DNA from: Sphingomonas sp. Leaf339
GTDB lineage: Bacteria; Pseudomonadota; Alphaproteobacteria; Sphingomonadales; Sphingomonadaceae
Reading direction: 5' to 3'
Assembly (NCBI RefSeq): GCF_001426195.1
Contig: NZ_LMRS01000023.1
Location: 124,001 to 188,000 of the forward strand
Length of the DNA stretch: 64,000 nt
The translations under genes were made by a program, and so were the position numbers. The notes under the pieces were generated by a model. It made no database searches and was not told where the DNA came from. It worked only from the letters and a program-made list of their open reading frames with translations. Shown here piece after piece: positions 18,369 to 27,561 of the stretch (position 1 is the stretch's first letter; each line of letters begins with the position of its first letter).

Positions 18369-18828
18369 ACAAATGGGCGAGCAGGGTGGCGAGGCGGCGC
18401 ATTTCCGTGCGCTGGAGAACCTGTACGCCCAGGCGCCGATCAATCGGTTCTTCGATTCGTCGCTGGAAATCATCGAAAGCGGTGTCGCGCGCATCCGCTT
18501 CACACTTGACGAACGGCATTTTCATGCAGGCGGCGCGGCGCATGGGACGAGCTATTTCAAGATGCTCGACGATGCGGCGTTCTATGCCTGTAACAGTCTG
18601 GTCAGTGACCGGTTTCTGCTAACGACGGCGTTCAACCTGCTGCTGACCAAACCCCTGCTCGCCGGGCCGGTGGTGGCGGAGGGGCGCTGGATCAGCGGTC
18701 GCCGGCGCGTGTTCGTCGGCGAGGCGCGGTTGATCGATGCGGAGGGGGAAGAGGTCGCCCGCGGCACCGGCACCTTCATGCGATCGCGGATCGCGCTGGC
18801 GGGTCTGCCGGGCTATATCTCGGCATGA
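18358..18828 (+). CDS. PaaI-type hotdog thioesterase
   Basis: 156 residues with the hotdog fold pattern: YAQAPINRFFDSSLEI start, HFHAGGAAHGTSYFKMLDDAAFYACNS central helix, and FNLLLTKPLLAGPVVAEGRWISG strands. Such enzymes cleave acyl-CoA thioesters; the substrate is unknown. I chose ATG at 18358, overlapping the ptsN stop; ATG at 18373 is possible. The stop overlaps the next ATG by 4 bp. Confidence 0.85.
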   Translation: MPPEQMGEQGGEAAHFRALENLYAQAPINRFFDSSLEIIESGVARIRFTLDERHFHAGGAAHGTSYFKMLDDAAFYACNSLVSDRFLLTTAFNLLLTKPLLAGPVVAEGRWISGRRRVFVGEARLIDAEGEEVARGTGTFMRSRIALAGLPGYISA

Positions 18829-19151
18829 GCGACAGGCTGCCGAGTGGCTTGCTGGTGTCGGCGATGCTGCGGCGAGCCAATGACTCAGGGGGCTTTGGCG
18901 CGGTGCTCGCCAAGGGGGATGCGCAGGCCGGCGGTATCCTTGCCGTGGTGGTCGAACCGGGCGGTCCGGAGCGGCTGGTTGAGCGGGGTATCGGGGCGGA
19001 TGGAAACCTCGCCCTGATCGAGTCTACACCCGCCGACGACCTCGTCGGATATTGGCGCCGACGACGATCGCGCGACCCGGATCTGTGGGTGATTGAACTA
19101 AACGTCGCGGGGGCAGAACGACTCGTCGCCGAAACGATCCTCTGGATTTGA
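18825..19151 (+). CDS. DUF1491 family protein
   Basis: 108 residues matching the small alphaproteobacterial DUF1491 family as I recall it: LPSGLLVSAMLRRANDSGGFGAVLAKGD at the start and DPDLWVIELNVAGAERLVAETI at the end. The function is unknown. There is no signal peptide or membrane segment. It forms a coupled pair with the thioesterase gene. Confidence 0.85.
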   Translation: MSDRLPSGLLVSAMLRRANDSGGFGAVLAKGDAQAGGILAVVVEPGGPERLVERGIGADGNLALIESTPADDLVGYWRRRRSRDPDLWVIELNVAGAERLVAETILWI

Positions 19152-19303
19152 CTCGTTAACCCGAAACGGCGAGCGCGGTTCCATCGAAATTAGCGTTGTG
19201 CTTGCCGGGGTGCGATCCGGGCCGGTGACGCAGTCGGGGGGACGCCCGGACGATCGATTATGTCGATCGTGTCCGTGGTCCAACCGCATGTACGTTTGAA
19301 TGA

Positions 19304-19966
19304 ATGTCGTTTGCTTCTCGGGTCGCCAGCTTCGCGGCCATGTCTTTCTCGCTCGTCGCGCTGATTGGAACCAGCACGCCGGGTTGGGCAAACGGCCTGG
19401 ACCGTAGCCTGATTGCGACTCCGACTCTCGCCACCTTAAACACGCTGGCCCCCCATGTGGTTCCCGATCAGATCGCCCCCGGCGCGACGGTAGAGCCCGA
19501 AGTTCCCGTCCCCGATGTCGATCAGCCCGTCGTTTCCGACGATGACGACAATTCCTACGACAGCCTAGCCGAAGCGGTCGCCGATCAGGACACCGTGGCA
19601 TCCAACGATGCGATGCGCTGCCTGGCCGGCGCGATCTATTTCGAGTCCAAGGGTGAGCCGCTGTCCGGCCAGCTCGCCGTGGCGCAGGTGATCATCAACC
19701 GCGCCAAGTCGGGTCGTTTCCCCACCGACGTCTGCGCCGTCGTCAAGCAGCGCGGGCAGTTCAGCTTCGTTCGGGGCGGCCAGATCCCGTCGATCGACGA
19801 AGCTCGCCGCACCTGGCAGACCGCCGTTGCGGTGGCCCGTGTCGCCCTGAGCGATGCATGGGACAGCGTCGCCAGCGAGGCCCTGTACTTCAACGCGCAT
19901 GGCCGTTCGCCGGGTGCGCGGATGCAGCGCGTTGCCGCGATCGGTGGCCACACCTTCTATCGTTGA
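19304..19966 (+). CDS. Secreted cell-wall hydrolase (SleB/Hydrolase_2 family)
   Basis: 220 residues. A signal peptide (about 1-30, ending GWANG) is followed by an acidic low-complexity linker (about 60-95, DDDDNSYDS) and a C-terminal Hydrolase_2 domain with CLAGAIYFESKGEPLSGQLAVAQVIINRA, which carries the catalytic Glu, then FSFVRGG and ALYFNAHG. It probably cleaves peptidoglycan in the periplasm. The 150 bp upstream carry no gene. Confidence 0.9.
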   Translation: MSFASRVASFAAMSFSLVALIGTSTPGWANGLDRSLIATPTLATLNTLAPHVVPDQIAPGATVEPEVPVPDVDQPVVSDDDDNSYDSLAEAVADQDTVASNDAMRCLAGAIYFESKGEPLSGQLAVAQVIINRAKSGRFPTDVCAVVKQRGQFSFVRGGQIPSIDEARRTWQTAVAVARVALSDAWDSVASEALYFNAHGRSPGARMQRVAAIGGHTFYR

Positions 19967-20030
19967 AGTGGATCGGTGACGGGTCGGGAACGGCCTTGAT
20001 CCGTTCGTGAAACGTTCTTATGCCGGGACC

Positions 20031-20525
20031 ATGCTCGACATGGCCCCGGCTTCGTGTGTTGATGGCGATCCCCAGATGTGCGCGGCCGATGTCGCGCGCG
20101 GGGTCATCCGCCTGCTCCTTCGCCACGACCTGACCGCGATGACCGAGGTGCCGCTGGATGGCGGCCGCCGCGCCGACCTGATGGCGATCGATGCGCGTGG
20201 GCGGATCGTGGTCGTCGAGATCAAGGTGTCGCGCGCCGACCTTCTCGGTGATGGCAAGTGGCCCGATTATCTCGACCATTGCGACCGCTATTTCTGGGCG
20301 GTGCCGGCGGGGTTCGACCTGCAACCATTGATGGGCGCCGCCTTCCTGCCCGAACGGACGGGGATCATCGTCGCCGACCGGTACGACGCGGCGATCGTGC
20401 GCGAGGCGCATACGACGCCGCTGCCGGCGCACGTCCGCAAGCGGTGCACGCTGGCCTTTGCCCGGCGCGCGGCGCGGCGGCTGACCGCGCTGGTCGATCC
20501 CGAAGGCGTCGGGCTGGCGGGATAG
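20031..20525 (+). CDS. mmcB: MmcB-type DNA repair protein
   Basis: 164 residues from ATG at 20031; GTG at 20007 is the alternative. MmcB proteins are alphaproteobacterial DNA-damage proteins with a PD-(D/E)XK nuclease-like fold. Visible are GGRRADLMAID (Asp), IVVVEIKVSRADLLGDGKWPDYLDHCDRYFWAVP (E-x-K), and a short C-terminal helical region. The function rests on family knowledge. Confidence 0.85.
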   Translation: MLDMAPASCVDGDPQMCAADVARGVIRLLLRHDLTAMTEVPLDGGRRADLMAIDARGRIVVVEIKVSRADLLGDGKWPDYLDHCDRYFWAVPAGFDLQPLMGAAFLPERTGIIVADRYDAAIVREAHTTPLPAHVRKRCTLAFARRAARRLTALVDPEGVGLAG

Positions 20526-20602
20526 CGCGCTGGAAAGTTAGGCTAAGGTTAGGCCTAAACCGTTCCTAATTTTGCGGTATCGTTTTGAGAAAGAACGTTA
20601 TT

Positions 20603-20674
20603 GTCATTCTGTACAGCGATCGGGGGCTGTAGGACAGGGTGGACCTGTGCAGTGGCCGCCACGCTCGCAATGAC
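20603..20674. repeat. REP-like element with GTCATT termini
   Basis: GTCATT at 20603-20608 faces AATGAC at 20669-20674 (part of CACGCTCGCAATGAC). It resembles the GTCATTGCGAGCG repeats seen scattered in sphingomonad genomes. It lies between convergent genes. Confidence 0.5.
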
Positions 20675-20737
20675 AGTTGGGTCTTTGCCGTATCCATTCA
20701 CCCTTGGCCTCACCCTTCCCCGGCTTTGCCGTTCCTT

Positions 20738-20758
20738 CCCTCTCGCGATGGGAGAGGG
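20738..20758 (-). terminator. Repeat-type hairpin after the ankyrin gene
   Basis: A 7-bp stem CCCTCTC/GAGAGGG lies just 5 bp past the ankyrin-gene stop. The flanking CCTCACCCTTCC...TTCCTTCCC matches the element at 11634-11687. Confidence 0.6.
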
Positions 20759-20763
20759 AAGCC

Positions 20764-21366
20764 CTAGAGCCGGGGGCCGGAGACAGCGGCGCGGGTGCGC
20801 TTCGGGGTTTCGTCGAACAGCTTGGCGATCGCTGTGTTGCGGGTGTCCTGCGCGGCGTACTCGCGCGCGGACAGGCCGGCCATCACGTCGGCCTGATCGG
20901 GATCGGCCTTGGCCGCCAGCAACAGGCGGACCATGTCGATGCTGCGGCCCTGCACCGCCAGGATCAGCGGTGTGACGCCGGACTGGTTGCCGAGGTTCGG
21001 ATTCGCCTTGGCCGCGGCCAGGATCGGGATCATGTCGCGCTGGCCGCCCTGGACGGCCAGGATCAGCGGCGTGTTCCCGTTCTTGTCGCGGATGTTGGCG
21101 TCGGCGCCCTTTTGCAACAAATACCGCAGATAGGTCTCGTCGCCGCGCTTCACGACGATATGCAGCGCGCCTTCCCCGGAATTGATGTCGCGGGCGTTGA
21201 CGATGCTGCTGCCCGGCTTGTCGAGCATGGCGATCACGTCATTGCCCTTGGCGTCCTTGATCGCCTGGAGAAACTTGTAGCTTTCGGACTGCTGCTGTGC
21301 GGCGACCGGCGTCGCGATGGCCAGAAAAAGAGCGGGGGCGGCCCATTTCAGGAGCTTGGCATTCAT
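20764..21366 (-). CDS. Exported ankyrin-repeat protein
   Basis: 200 residues. Signal peptide 1-24 (ALFLAIATPVAAQQQ), then about four ankyrin repeats (roughly 35-170) with the hallmarks GEGALHIVVKRGDETYLRYLLQKGADAN, NGNTPLILAVQGG and GVTPLILAVQG. It is probably a periplasmic protein-interaction scaffold with an unknown partner. It is transcribed divergently from the SCO1 gene about 70 bp away, which may share its promoter region. Confidence 0.88.
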   Translation of the reverse strand: MNAKLLKWAAPALFLAIATPVAAQQQSESYKFLQAIKDAKGNDVIAMLDKPGSSIVNARDINSGEGALHIVVKRGDETYLRYLLQKGADANIRDKNGNTPLILAVQGGQRDMIPILAAAKANPNLGNQSGVTPLILAVQGRSIDMVRLLLAAKADPDQADVMAGLSAREYAAQDTRNTAIAKLFDETPKRTRAAVSGPRL

Positions 21367-21433
21367 GGCGTGATCCTTGGCTTGTCGGGTCCTGCTTGCG
21401 CGGGCGTGGCGAAGAGATCAAGGGTCGGAACCC

Positions 21434-22018
21434 ATGAACAGATGCTGGATATCGTTGCCGCTGGCGCTCGTCGCCTGTCATCCCGCGACGCCCGCCGACG
21501 ATGCCGCCGCGCCGCTGGCGGGGGCGAGAATCGGCGGCCCGTTCGCACTGGTGGACCAGAACGGCAAGCCGACGACCGACCGCAGCTTCGCGGGCCAGTA
21601 CCGGGTCATGTATTTCGGCTACACCTTTTGCCCCGACGTCTGCCCGACCGATGTGCAGACGATCGCGCAGGCGATGAAACTGCTGGAGAAGCGAGATCCG
21701 GCGCTGGCGGCGCGGGTGGTGCCGATCTTCGTCACGGTCGATCCGGCGCGCGATACGCCGGCGGTGCTGAAGCAGTTCGTGAGCGCGTTCCATCCCCGGC
21801 TGGTCGGGCTGACCGGCGATCAGGCGGCGATCGATGCGATCAAGAAGGCGTACGGCGTCTATTCGGCCAAGGGCGACGCGTCGGCCGGTGGCGGATACCT
21901 CGTCAATCACAGCCGGCAGGCCTATCTGATGGACCCGGCCAACCGTCCGCTGGCGCTGTTGCCGCAGGAACAGGGTGCCGAGGCGGTTGCCGCCGAGATC
22001 GGGAAATGGGCCAGATGA
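21434..22018 (+). CDS. SCO1/SenC-type copper chaperone lipoprotein
   Basis: 194 residues. Delivers copper to cytochrome c oxidase CuA or acts as a thiol reductase. The lipobox LVAC (Cys about residue 15) predicts a membrane-anchored lipoprotein. The copper ligands are YTFCPDVCP (CxxxC) and the His in VNHSRQAYLMD. ATG at 21434 follows AGGG. It overlaps the next gene by 4 bp. Confidence 0.92.
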   Translation: MNRCWISLPLALVACHPATPADDAAAPLAGARIGGPFALVDQNGKPTTDRSFAGQYRVMYFGYTFCPDVCPTDVQTIAQAMKLLEKRDPALAARVVPIFVTVDPARDTPAVLKQFVSAFHPRLVGLTGDQAAIDAIKKAYGVYSAKGDASAGGGYLVNHSRQAYLMDPANRPLALLPQEQGAEAVAAEIGKWAR

Positions 22019-22449
22019 AGACACGCTATTGGGAAGACACGCCCATCGAACGGCTGGACCGCGGCCAGTGGGAGTCGTTGTGCGACGGCTGCGGCAAATG
22101 CTGCATCCACAAGCTGGAGGACGAGGAGACGGGTGAGGTGCTGCCGACCAACGTCGCCTGTCGCCTGCTCGACCGACGATCGGGCTTCTGTTCGGATTAC
22201 AAGCATCGCCGCGCCTATGTGCCGGAATGCGTGCGGCTGACCGCCGGCAATGTCCGCGATATCGAATGGCTGCCGTCGACCTGCGCATACCGGCTGCGCG
22301 CGGCGGGCGAGCAGTTGCCCGAATGGCATTATCTGGTGTGCGGCGACCGTGAGGCGGTGCACGCCGCCAAGCAGTCGGTGCGCGGCTGGACGGTCAGCGA
22401 GGACGATGTCGGCGATCTGGAGGACCATATCGTCGAGCGCATCCTGTGA
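22015..22449 (+). CDS. YcgN/UPF0260 cysteine-cluster protein
   Basis: 144 residues with the cluster CDGCGKCCIHK (about residues 23-33) and further Cys in NVACRLLD, GFCSDY and PECVRL, typical of the YcgN (UPF0260) family with a predicted metal or Fe-S centre. The function is unknown. It is translationally coupled to SCO1 upstream and the metallopeptidase downstream. The frame is open far upstream, but ATG at 22015 is decided by the overlap and family start MKTRYWED. Confidence 0.9.
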   Translation: MKTRYWEDTPIERLDRGQWESLCDGCGKCCIHKLEDEETGEVLPTNVACRLLDRRSGFCSDYKHRRAYVPECVRLTAGNVRDIEWLPSTCAYRLRAAGEQLPEWHYLVCGDREAVHAAKQSVRGWTVSEDDVGDLEDHIVERIL

Positions 22450-23171
22450 AGGCAGGGGCGGCGGCCGTGGGGGCTGCTGGGGGGGCGGAGACGGTCGACG
22501 GGTTCGAGATCGTCCGCCATCCAAGCGCGCGCCGCCTGACGCTGTCGCTCGATCCCGCCAGCGGGCGGGCGCGGCTGGTGCTGCCGCGGCGGGCGGCGTT
22601 GAAGCCTGCGATTTTGTGGGCGAAGGGCAAGGCGGACTGGCTGGCCGAGCAGCGCGCGCGCCTGCCCCAGGCGCGGCCGTTCGTCGTCGGTGCGACGATC
22701 GCGGTGGCGGACGAGATGTTGACGATCGTGCGGGACGAGGGCCGTCGGCGCAGCGTGCTGCGCGATGGCGACCGGTTGCTGCTGGCCGGGCCGGAGGAGA
22801 CGATCGGCCGGCGGGTGGAAGCGTGGCTGCGCGCGCGGGCGCTCGACCTGCTGAGCGTGGAGACGGCCGAGTTCGCCGCCAAGGCGGGGGTGGCCGTAAC
22901 GCAGGTGGCGATCGGCGATCCCAGGCGGCGCTGGGGCAGTTGCGCCTATTCAGGGGCGATCCGGTATAGCTGGCGGCTGTTGCTGGCGCCCGGTTGGGTC
23001 CGCCGTGCCACTGTCGCGCATGAAGTGGCGCACCGGGTGCATATGAACCACGGTCCCGATTTCCACGCGCTGGTCGCGGATCTGCTGGGCGAGGACCCGA
23101 CGCCGGCGCGCGCATGGCTGCGCACGCACGGCGCCGCGCTTCACTGGGTCGGGCGGTCGTCCGAGGGCTGA
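22446..23171 (+). CDS. YgjP-like zinc metallopeptidase (M48/DUF45)
   Basis: 241 residues from GTG at 22446 (GTGA overlap). The C-terminal zinc motif VAHEVAHRVHMNHGPDFHALV (HExxH plus downstream His) and RRRWGSCAYSG are the YgjP/SprT-like signatures. Probably cytoplasmic. The role of the family is poorly known. Its last 31 bp overlap the 3' end of the convergent PBP gene. Confidence 0.88.
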   Translation: MKAGAAAVGAAGGAETVDGFEIVRHPSARRLTLSLDPASGRARLVLPRRAALKPAILWAKGKADWLAEQRARLPQARPFVVGATIAVADEMLTIVRDEGRRRSVLRDGDRLLLAGPEETIGRRVEAWLRARALDLLSVETAEFAAKAGVAVTQVAIGDPRRRWGSCAYSGAIRYSWRLLLAPGWVRRATVAHEVAHRVHMNHGPDFHALVADLLGEDPTPARAWLRTHGAALHWVGRSSEG

Positions 23172-25282
23172 CGCGGCACCGGCTGCACCATCGGTTGCGT
23201 GGATCGTGGCGGTTGCTGGCGGACAGGCGGCGCGGGCTGGCGCCGGTCATCGGGCGCGGTGACGCTGTCGATCAGGTCGTCCAGCTGCTGTTGCGGCGTC
23301 CGTTCCGGCGGGGCGGGGCGGTCGCCATCCGGCTGGGTGGCGGGATCGGCGGGTGCCGGAGCCACTGGTTGTTCGATCGGGTTGCCGTTCTCATCCACCA
23401 GCGGCGCACCGCCGGCACCACCGCCATTGTCGGGCGTGCCGAAATAGCTCTCCTCGTCCGGCTCGAGCTGCCATTCGGGCAAGGTGACCTGTGTGTCGAA
23501 CTGTTCGATCGGGCGTGACGCGGTGGCGGGCTTCATGAAGGCGGCAAATGCGCGCGCCGGGGCGGTGCCGCCGTGCAGGCCGCTGATCGGGCGGGCATCG
23601 TCGCGACCCATCCAGACGCCGGTGGTGAGGCCGCTGGAGAAGCCCAGGAACCAGCCATCCTTGGATGACGAGGTAGTGCCCGTCTTGCCCGCGACCGGGC
23701 GGCCGATCTGGGCCTGACGGCCGGTGCCGGTGTTGACCGCGGTCTGAAGCAGGTCGGTCATTTCGGCAGCGACATAGGGCGCGACCAGCACCCGGCTGCG
23801 ATCAACCTCGTGCGTGTAGATCGTCTCGCCGTTCGCGGTGACGCGGACGATGCCATAGGGGACGACGGCGACGCCCTTGGCCGCGACGCTGGCAAAGGCG
23901 CGGGTCATGTCGATCAGGCGGACGTCGGACGTGCCCAGCACCATCGACGGATGCGTGTTGACCGGCGTCGAGATGCCGAAGCGGCGGGCCATGTCGGCGA
24001 TGGTCGTGAAGCCGACTTCCTGCCCCAGCTTGGCCGCCACGGTGTTCAGCGAATAGGCAAAGGCGGTGCGCAGCGTCACGTTGCCGGAATTGCGCCGCGA
24101 ATCGTTGCGCGGGCTCCAGCCGTCGATCGTGACGGGTTCGTCGACCACGACATCCTCGGGCTTATGACCAGCCTCAAGCGCGGCGAGATAGACGAACAGC
24201 TTGAAAGAGGAGCCGGGCTGGCGGACCGCTTGCGTCGCGCGGTTGTAGATCGAGGTGACGTAATCCTTGCCGCCGACCATCGCCCGCACCGCGCCGTCGC
24301 GGTCGAGCGAGACCAGCGCGCCCTGCGCACCGGCGGGGGCGTTGGCGCGGATCGCATCGTCGGCCTGACGCTGCATGACGGGATCGATCGTCGTCCACAC
24401 CTCCAGCGGCGCCTGCGTCTCGTCGATCAGCGTGTCGAGTTGCGGCAGCGCCCAGTCGGTGAAGTAGCGGGCGCTGTTCTGCGGCGGCGACGGGGCGAGT
24501 TTCAGCCCCTCAGGGTCGGCGGCGGCGGCTCCACCTTGCGTGATGTAGCCGTTGCGCACCATCTGCTGGATGACGACGCCGGCGCGGCCGACCGCGGCAT
24601 CCGCGTCGGCGGTGGGCGAATAGTTGGACGGCGCCTTGACCAGGCCGGCGATCACCGCCGCCTCAGCCAGGCTGAGGTCGCCGGCGCCGTGGCCGAAAAA
24701 TTTACGCGCGGCGGCATCAATGCCGTATGCGCCGCCGCCATAATAGACCTTGTTCAGGTACAGCTCGAGGATCTGGTCCTTCGAGAATTTGCGTTCCAGC
24801 GCGAGCGCCAGAATCCATTCGCGGAACTTTCGCCCAAACTTTTTCTGATTGTTCAGGAAGACGTTGCGCGCCAGCTGCTGCGTGATCGTCGAGCCGCCCT
24901 GAATCCAGCGGCCGCGTTCGTAGCGGATCATCGCCGATCGGGCGATGCCGATCGGGTCGACGCCCAGATGACTGCGGAACCGGCGATCCTCGACCGCGAT
25001 GGTCGCGTCGCGCATCACCACGGGGATCGCGCGATAGGACAGCCATTCGCCGTAACTCGGCCCGAGCGACACGATGACCGACCCGTCCGAGGCGTGGACG
25101 CGGATCATCTGGCCGTTGGGGGACGACTTCAGCTCCTCGAAGCTCGGCAACTGCGCGCGCGCGACATACACCGCGACGGCGAGGGCGCCGAGGCCGAGCA
25201 GGCCGAGCGCGATGAGGATCTTCAGGGTGATGCCGAACCGGCGACGCCAGGGCGAGCGGGGGGCGGAACGCTTACGGGCCAT
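23141..25282 (-). CDS. Penicillin-binding protein 1A (bifunctional class A PBP)
   Basis: 713 residues. Polymerises and cross-links peptidoglycan. Membrane anchor about 17-42; glycosyltransferase domain about 60-240 with VEDRRFRSHLGVD and QGGSTITQQLARN; transpeptidase domain about 310-620 with GSSFK (active Ser), YSLNT (SxN) and GKTGTT (KTG). The C-terminal tail of about 80 residues is rich in Pro and Gln, a common disordered extension. ATG start at 25282. Confidence 0.95.
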   Translation of the reverse strand: MARKRSAPRSPWRRRFGITLKILIALGLLGLGALAVAVYVARAQLPSFEELKSSPNGQMIRVHASDGSVIVSLGPSYGEWLSYRAIPVVMRDATIAVEDRRFRSHLGVDPIGIARSAMIRYERGRWIQGGSTITQQLARNVFLNNQKKFGRKFREWILALALERKFSKDQILELYLNKVYYGGGAYGIDAAARKFFGHGAGDLSLAEAAVIAGLVKAPSNYSPTADADAAVGRAGVVIQQMVRNGYITQGGAAAADPEGLKLAPSPPQNSARYFTDWALPQLDTLIDETQAPLEVWTTIDPVMQRQADDAIRANAPAGAQGALVSLDRDGAVRAMVGGKDYVTSIYNRATQAVRQPGSSFKLFVYLAALEAGHKPEDVVVDEPVTIDGWSPRNDSRRNSGNVTLRTAFAYSLNTVAAKLGQEVGFTTIADMARRFGISTPVNTHPSMVLGTSDVRLIDMTRAFASVAAKGVAVVPYGIVRVTANGETIYTHEVDRSRVLVAPYVAAEMTDLLQTAVNTGTGRQAQIGRPVAGKTGTTSSSKDGWFLGFSSGLTTGVWMGRDDARPISGLHGGTAPARAFAAFMKPATASRPIEQFDTQVTLPEWQLEPDEESYFGTPDNGGGAGGAPLVDENGNPIEQPVAPAPADPATQPDGDRPAPPERTPQQQLDDLIDSVTAPDDRRQPAPPVRQQPPRSTQPMVQPVPRQPSDDRPTQ

Positions 25283-25362
25283 GTGCGGTCCGCGAGATAC
25301 GCGTTAACCCTCGCCCCCACAAGCGTTCGATGACGGGAACGCCGGCGGGGGCGGGGATGCGG

Positions 25363-25764
25363 TCAGGCCTTGGCGCGGGGACGGAATTCGAGCGCGAGCG
25401 AGTTCATGCAATAGCGCTGGCCCGTGGGGGGAGGGCCGTCCGGGAAGACATGACCGAGATGGCTGTCGCATCGCGCGCAGCGGGTTTCGGTGCGGACCAT
25501 GCCGTGGCTGCGATCGGTGTGATCGACGACGGCGTCGGGTGCGATCGGCTGGGTAAAGCTGGGCCAGCCGGAACCGCTGTCGTATTTGTCGGCGCTGTCG
25601 AACAGGTCGTTGGCGCAGGCGCCGCAGCGATAGATGCCGTCTGCCTTGTTGTCGTTCAGCGCACCGGCGAAGGCGCGTTCGGTGCCGGCTTCACGCAGGA
25701 CATGATATTGTTCGGGGGTCAGCCGCTTGCGCCATTCGGCTTCCGACAGGGTCAGGGTTTCCAT
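25363..25764 (-). CDS. msrB: Peptide-methionine (R)-S-oxide reductase
   Basis: Repairs methionine-R-sulfoxide. 133 residues. Zinc-type CxxC pairs are present in [11 protein letters not shown] and [14 protein letters not shown]; the catalytic Cys is in [11 protein letters not shown]. There is no signal peptide, so it is cytoplasmic. It lies 6 bp after the FAD oxidoreductase stop and may be read from the PKS operon. Confidence 0.95.
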   Translation of the reverse strand: METLTLSEAEWRKRLTPEQYHVLREAGTERAFAGALNDNKADGIYRCGACANDLFDSADKYDSGSGWPSFTQPIAPDAVVDHTDRSHGMVRTETRCARCDSHLGHVFPDGPPPTGQRYCMNSLALEFRPRAKA

Positions 25765-25770
25765 GCGTCA

Positions 25771-26889
25771 TCATGTGGTTGGGATGACGCCGGTCTTCAA
25801 GCCGGCCGTATCCAGGCGGGTGGCATGGGCGACCAGGCGGATCAGCGCGGGGTGACTGGCGCGAACCATCCACGGCGCGGCGCGGCTTTCCGCCAGGGTC
25901 CGCACCCAGTCGGCGACGCCGATCGGGCGGGCGAGGGTGCGGGCGAAACGGGTCTGCCACAGGGCGGACGCCGCCGGGCCGCCGCCGGCATAGGCGCGCG
26001 CGGCGGCGATGCCGCTCGCCAGAGCGATGCCCATGCCCTCACCCGCCAGCGAGGGGATGACGCCGGCCTGATCTCCCAGCCGGAACAGGCCGGCGACGCC
26101 GTCGCGCTGCCGCCAGCCATAGGGGACGTTGGCGATGGCATCGATCGGCTCGCCCGGCGCCATATATGCCAGACGGTCGGCGAGGGCCGGTGAACGGTCA
26201 GCCAGCGCGGTCAGCAGCGCGGCGGGGCTGCCGGCCTCGGTCAGGCGCGAGCGGTGGACGGCGAGGCAGAGGTTGGCGCTGCCATCCTCTTGCCGGGCGA
26301 GGCCGGCATAGCCGCGGTCGAACAGGTGAAGCTCGATCGCGTCACCGACCAACGCATCGAGTGCGGGATGCGGGGCGAGGCGGACGCGCAGGCCGAGCGT
26401 CGGATCGGCGCCGCGCGCCTCCTCTGGCCGGGCGAGGCCGCGCAGGTCGTGCTTGCCGGTGGCGAGGAACAGCGCGTCGGTGATCAGCGTGCCGCCATCG
26501 GCGAGGCGGATCGTATCGTCCTCGATCGCGCGCACCGCCACGCCGCGCTCGACATCGGCAACGGTGACGGCGCGGGCCATCAGCAGCGTGTCGAGCCGGT
26601 GGCGGGAGACGGTGACCGCGGGGCGGGGCAGGGGCGCCTCTGCCATGGCGCTACCCGCGAACAGGCGGGTGCGGGTGATGCGGGCGGGGTTCAGGTCGTC
26701 CGCCGCGATGCCCAGGGCCGCCAGTGTGTCGAGGCTGCGCCAGCTGAGGAAACCCCCGCACAGCGCGTTGCCGGTCTCCCGCGTTCGTTCGAGGAGCAGC
26801 GGGCGATCGCCCCCCATCTGGGCCAGCGCGATGGCGGCGGCGGTGCCGGCGGGGCCGCCGCCCAGGATCAGCGCAGGCGTTCGACGCAT
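25771..26889 (-). CDS. FAD-dependent oxidoreductase (geranylgeranyl-reductase type), PKS cluster
   Basis: 372 residues. N-terminal FAD loop ALILGGGPAGTAAAIALAQMGG and the second motif GLFRLGDQAGVIPSLAGEGMGIALASG place it among geranylgeranyl-reductase/UbiH-like flavoproteins. In this context it probably hydroxylates or oxidises the polyketide product. The ATG lies 22 bp inside the methyltransferase 3' end, so the two are coupled. Confidence 0.85.
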   Translation of the reverse strand: MRRTPALILGGGPAGTAAAIALAQMGGDRPLLLERTRETGNALCGGFLSWRSLDTLAALGIAADDLNPARITRTRLFAGSAMAEAPLPRPAVTVSRHRLDTLLMARAVTVADVERGVAVRAIEDDTIRLADGGTLITDALFLATGKHDLRGLARPEEARGADPTLGLRVRLAPHPALDALVGDAIELHLFDRGYAGLARQEDGSANLCLAVHRSRLTEAGSPAALLTALADRSPALADRLAYMAPGEPIDAIANVPYGWRQRDGVAGLFRLGDQAGVIPSLAGEGMGIALASGIAAARAYAGGGPAASALWQTRFARTLARPIGVADWVRTLAESRAAPWMVRASHPALIRLVAHATRLDTAGLKTGVIPTT

Positions 26890-27551
26890 AGCCGGAACGG
26901 AAAGGCGCGGAACACGCGCGCGTCATCGACACCGGCCTCGGCCAGCAGGGGCGGCCATTCCGCCGGGCGGAACGAGCGGGCGACCGACAGCGTGCCGTCG
27001 TGCCGCACGATCGGATGCCAGCGCGCGATCCGGGCAAGGAGGGGGAAGCCGGCATGGGCGAAACGGTGGCGGTGGAGGTCGTTGACGAACCAGTACCGCG
27101 CATTGCCCTCCATCCAGCGGAGGAACGTGACCAGTTCGGCATGGGTCATGTGATGTGCGACGAGGCTGCTGATGACCGCGTCCCAGCCGCCGCCCATATG
27201 AGCATAATCGCCGGTGACATAGGTGATGGCGGAGCCGGCGGGCGTATGCTGGCGCGCGGCGCGCTCGCTGCGCGCGTTCAGATCGACACCGACCAGGTCG
27301 ACGGCGATGCCCCGCCGCGTCGCCCAGCGCTCGATCCGGCGCAGCATGTCGCCATCGCCGAAACCGACGTCGAGGATACGGAGCGTGCGATGGCCGGCGG
27401 CGGCGCGGGCGAGGAAGGCCAGCGTCGGGCGCGGTGCCAGCGTGACGGTGTTGACGCGAGCGAGGTCGGCAACGACGGCGGCATAATCGTCGGGATCGAG
27501 ATCGTCGGCGTCCATCAGCTCGGGGCCGGGCGCGCGGGTTATCAGGTTCAT
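26868..27551 (-). CDS. Class I SAM methyltransferase, PKS cluster
   Basis: 227 residues. SAM-binding motif ILDVGFGDGDMLRRIERWA, acidic loop VDLVGVDLNARS, and the post-motif DAVISSLVAHHMTHAELVTFLRWM are visible. It probably methylates the aromatic product of the type III PKS next to it (10-bp gap). The substrate is inferred from context only. Confidence 0.85.
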   Translation of the reverse strand: MNLITRAPGPELMDADDLDPDDYAAVVADLARVNTVTLAPRPTLAFLARAAAGHRTLRILDVGFGDGDMLRRIERWATRRGIAVDLVGVDLNARSERAARQHTPAGSAITYVTGDYAHMGGGWDAVISSLVAHHMTHAELVTFLRWMEGNARYWFVNDLHRHRFAHAGFPLLARIARWHPIVRHDGTLSVARSFRPAEWPPLLAEAGVDDARVFRAFPFRLCVERLR

Positions 27552-27561
27552 GCCGGCAACT

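Noticed and set aside
23810..25333. 507-residue open frame opposite the PBP1A gene
   Set aside because: Shadow of the real minus-strand PBP, which has all transpeptidase motifs.
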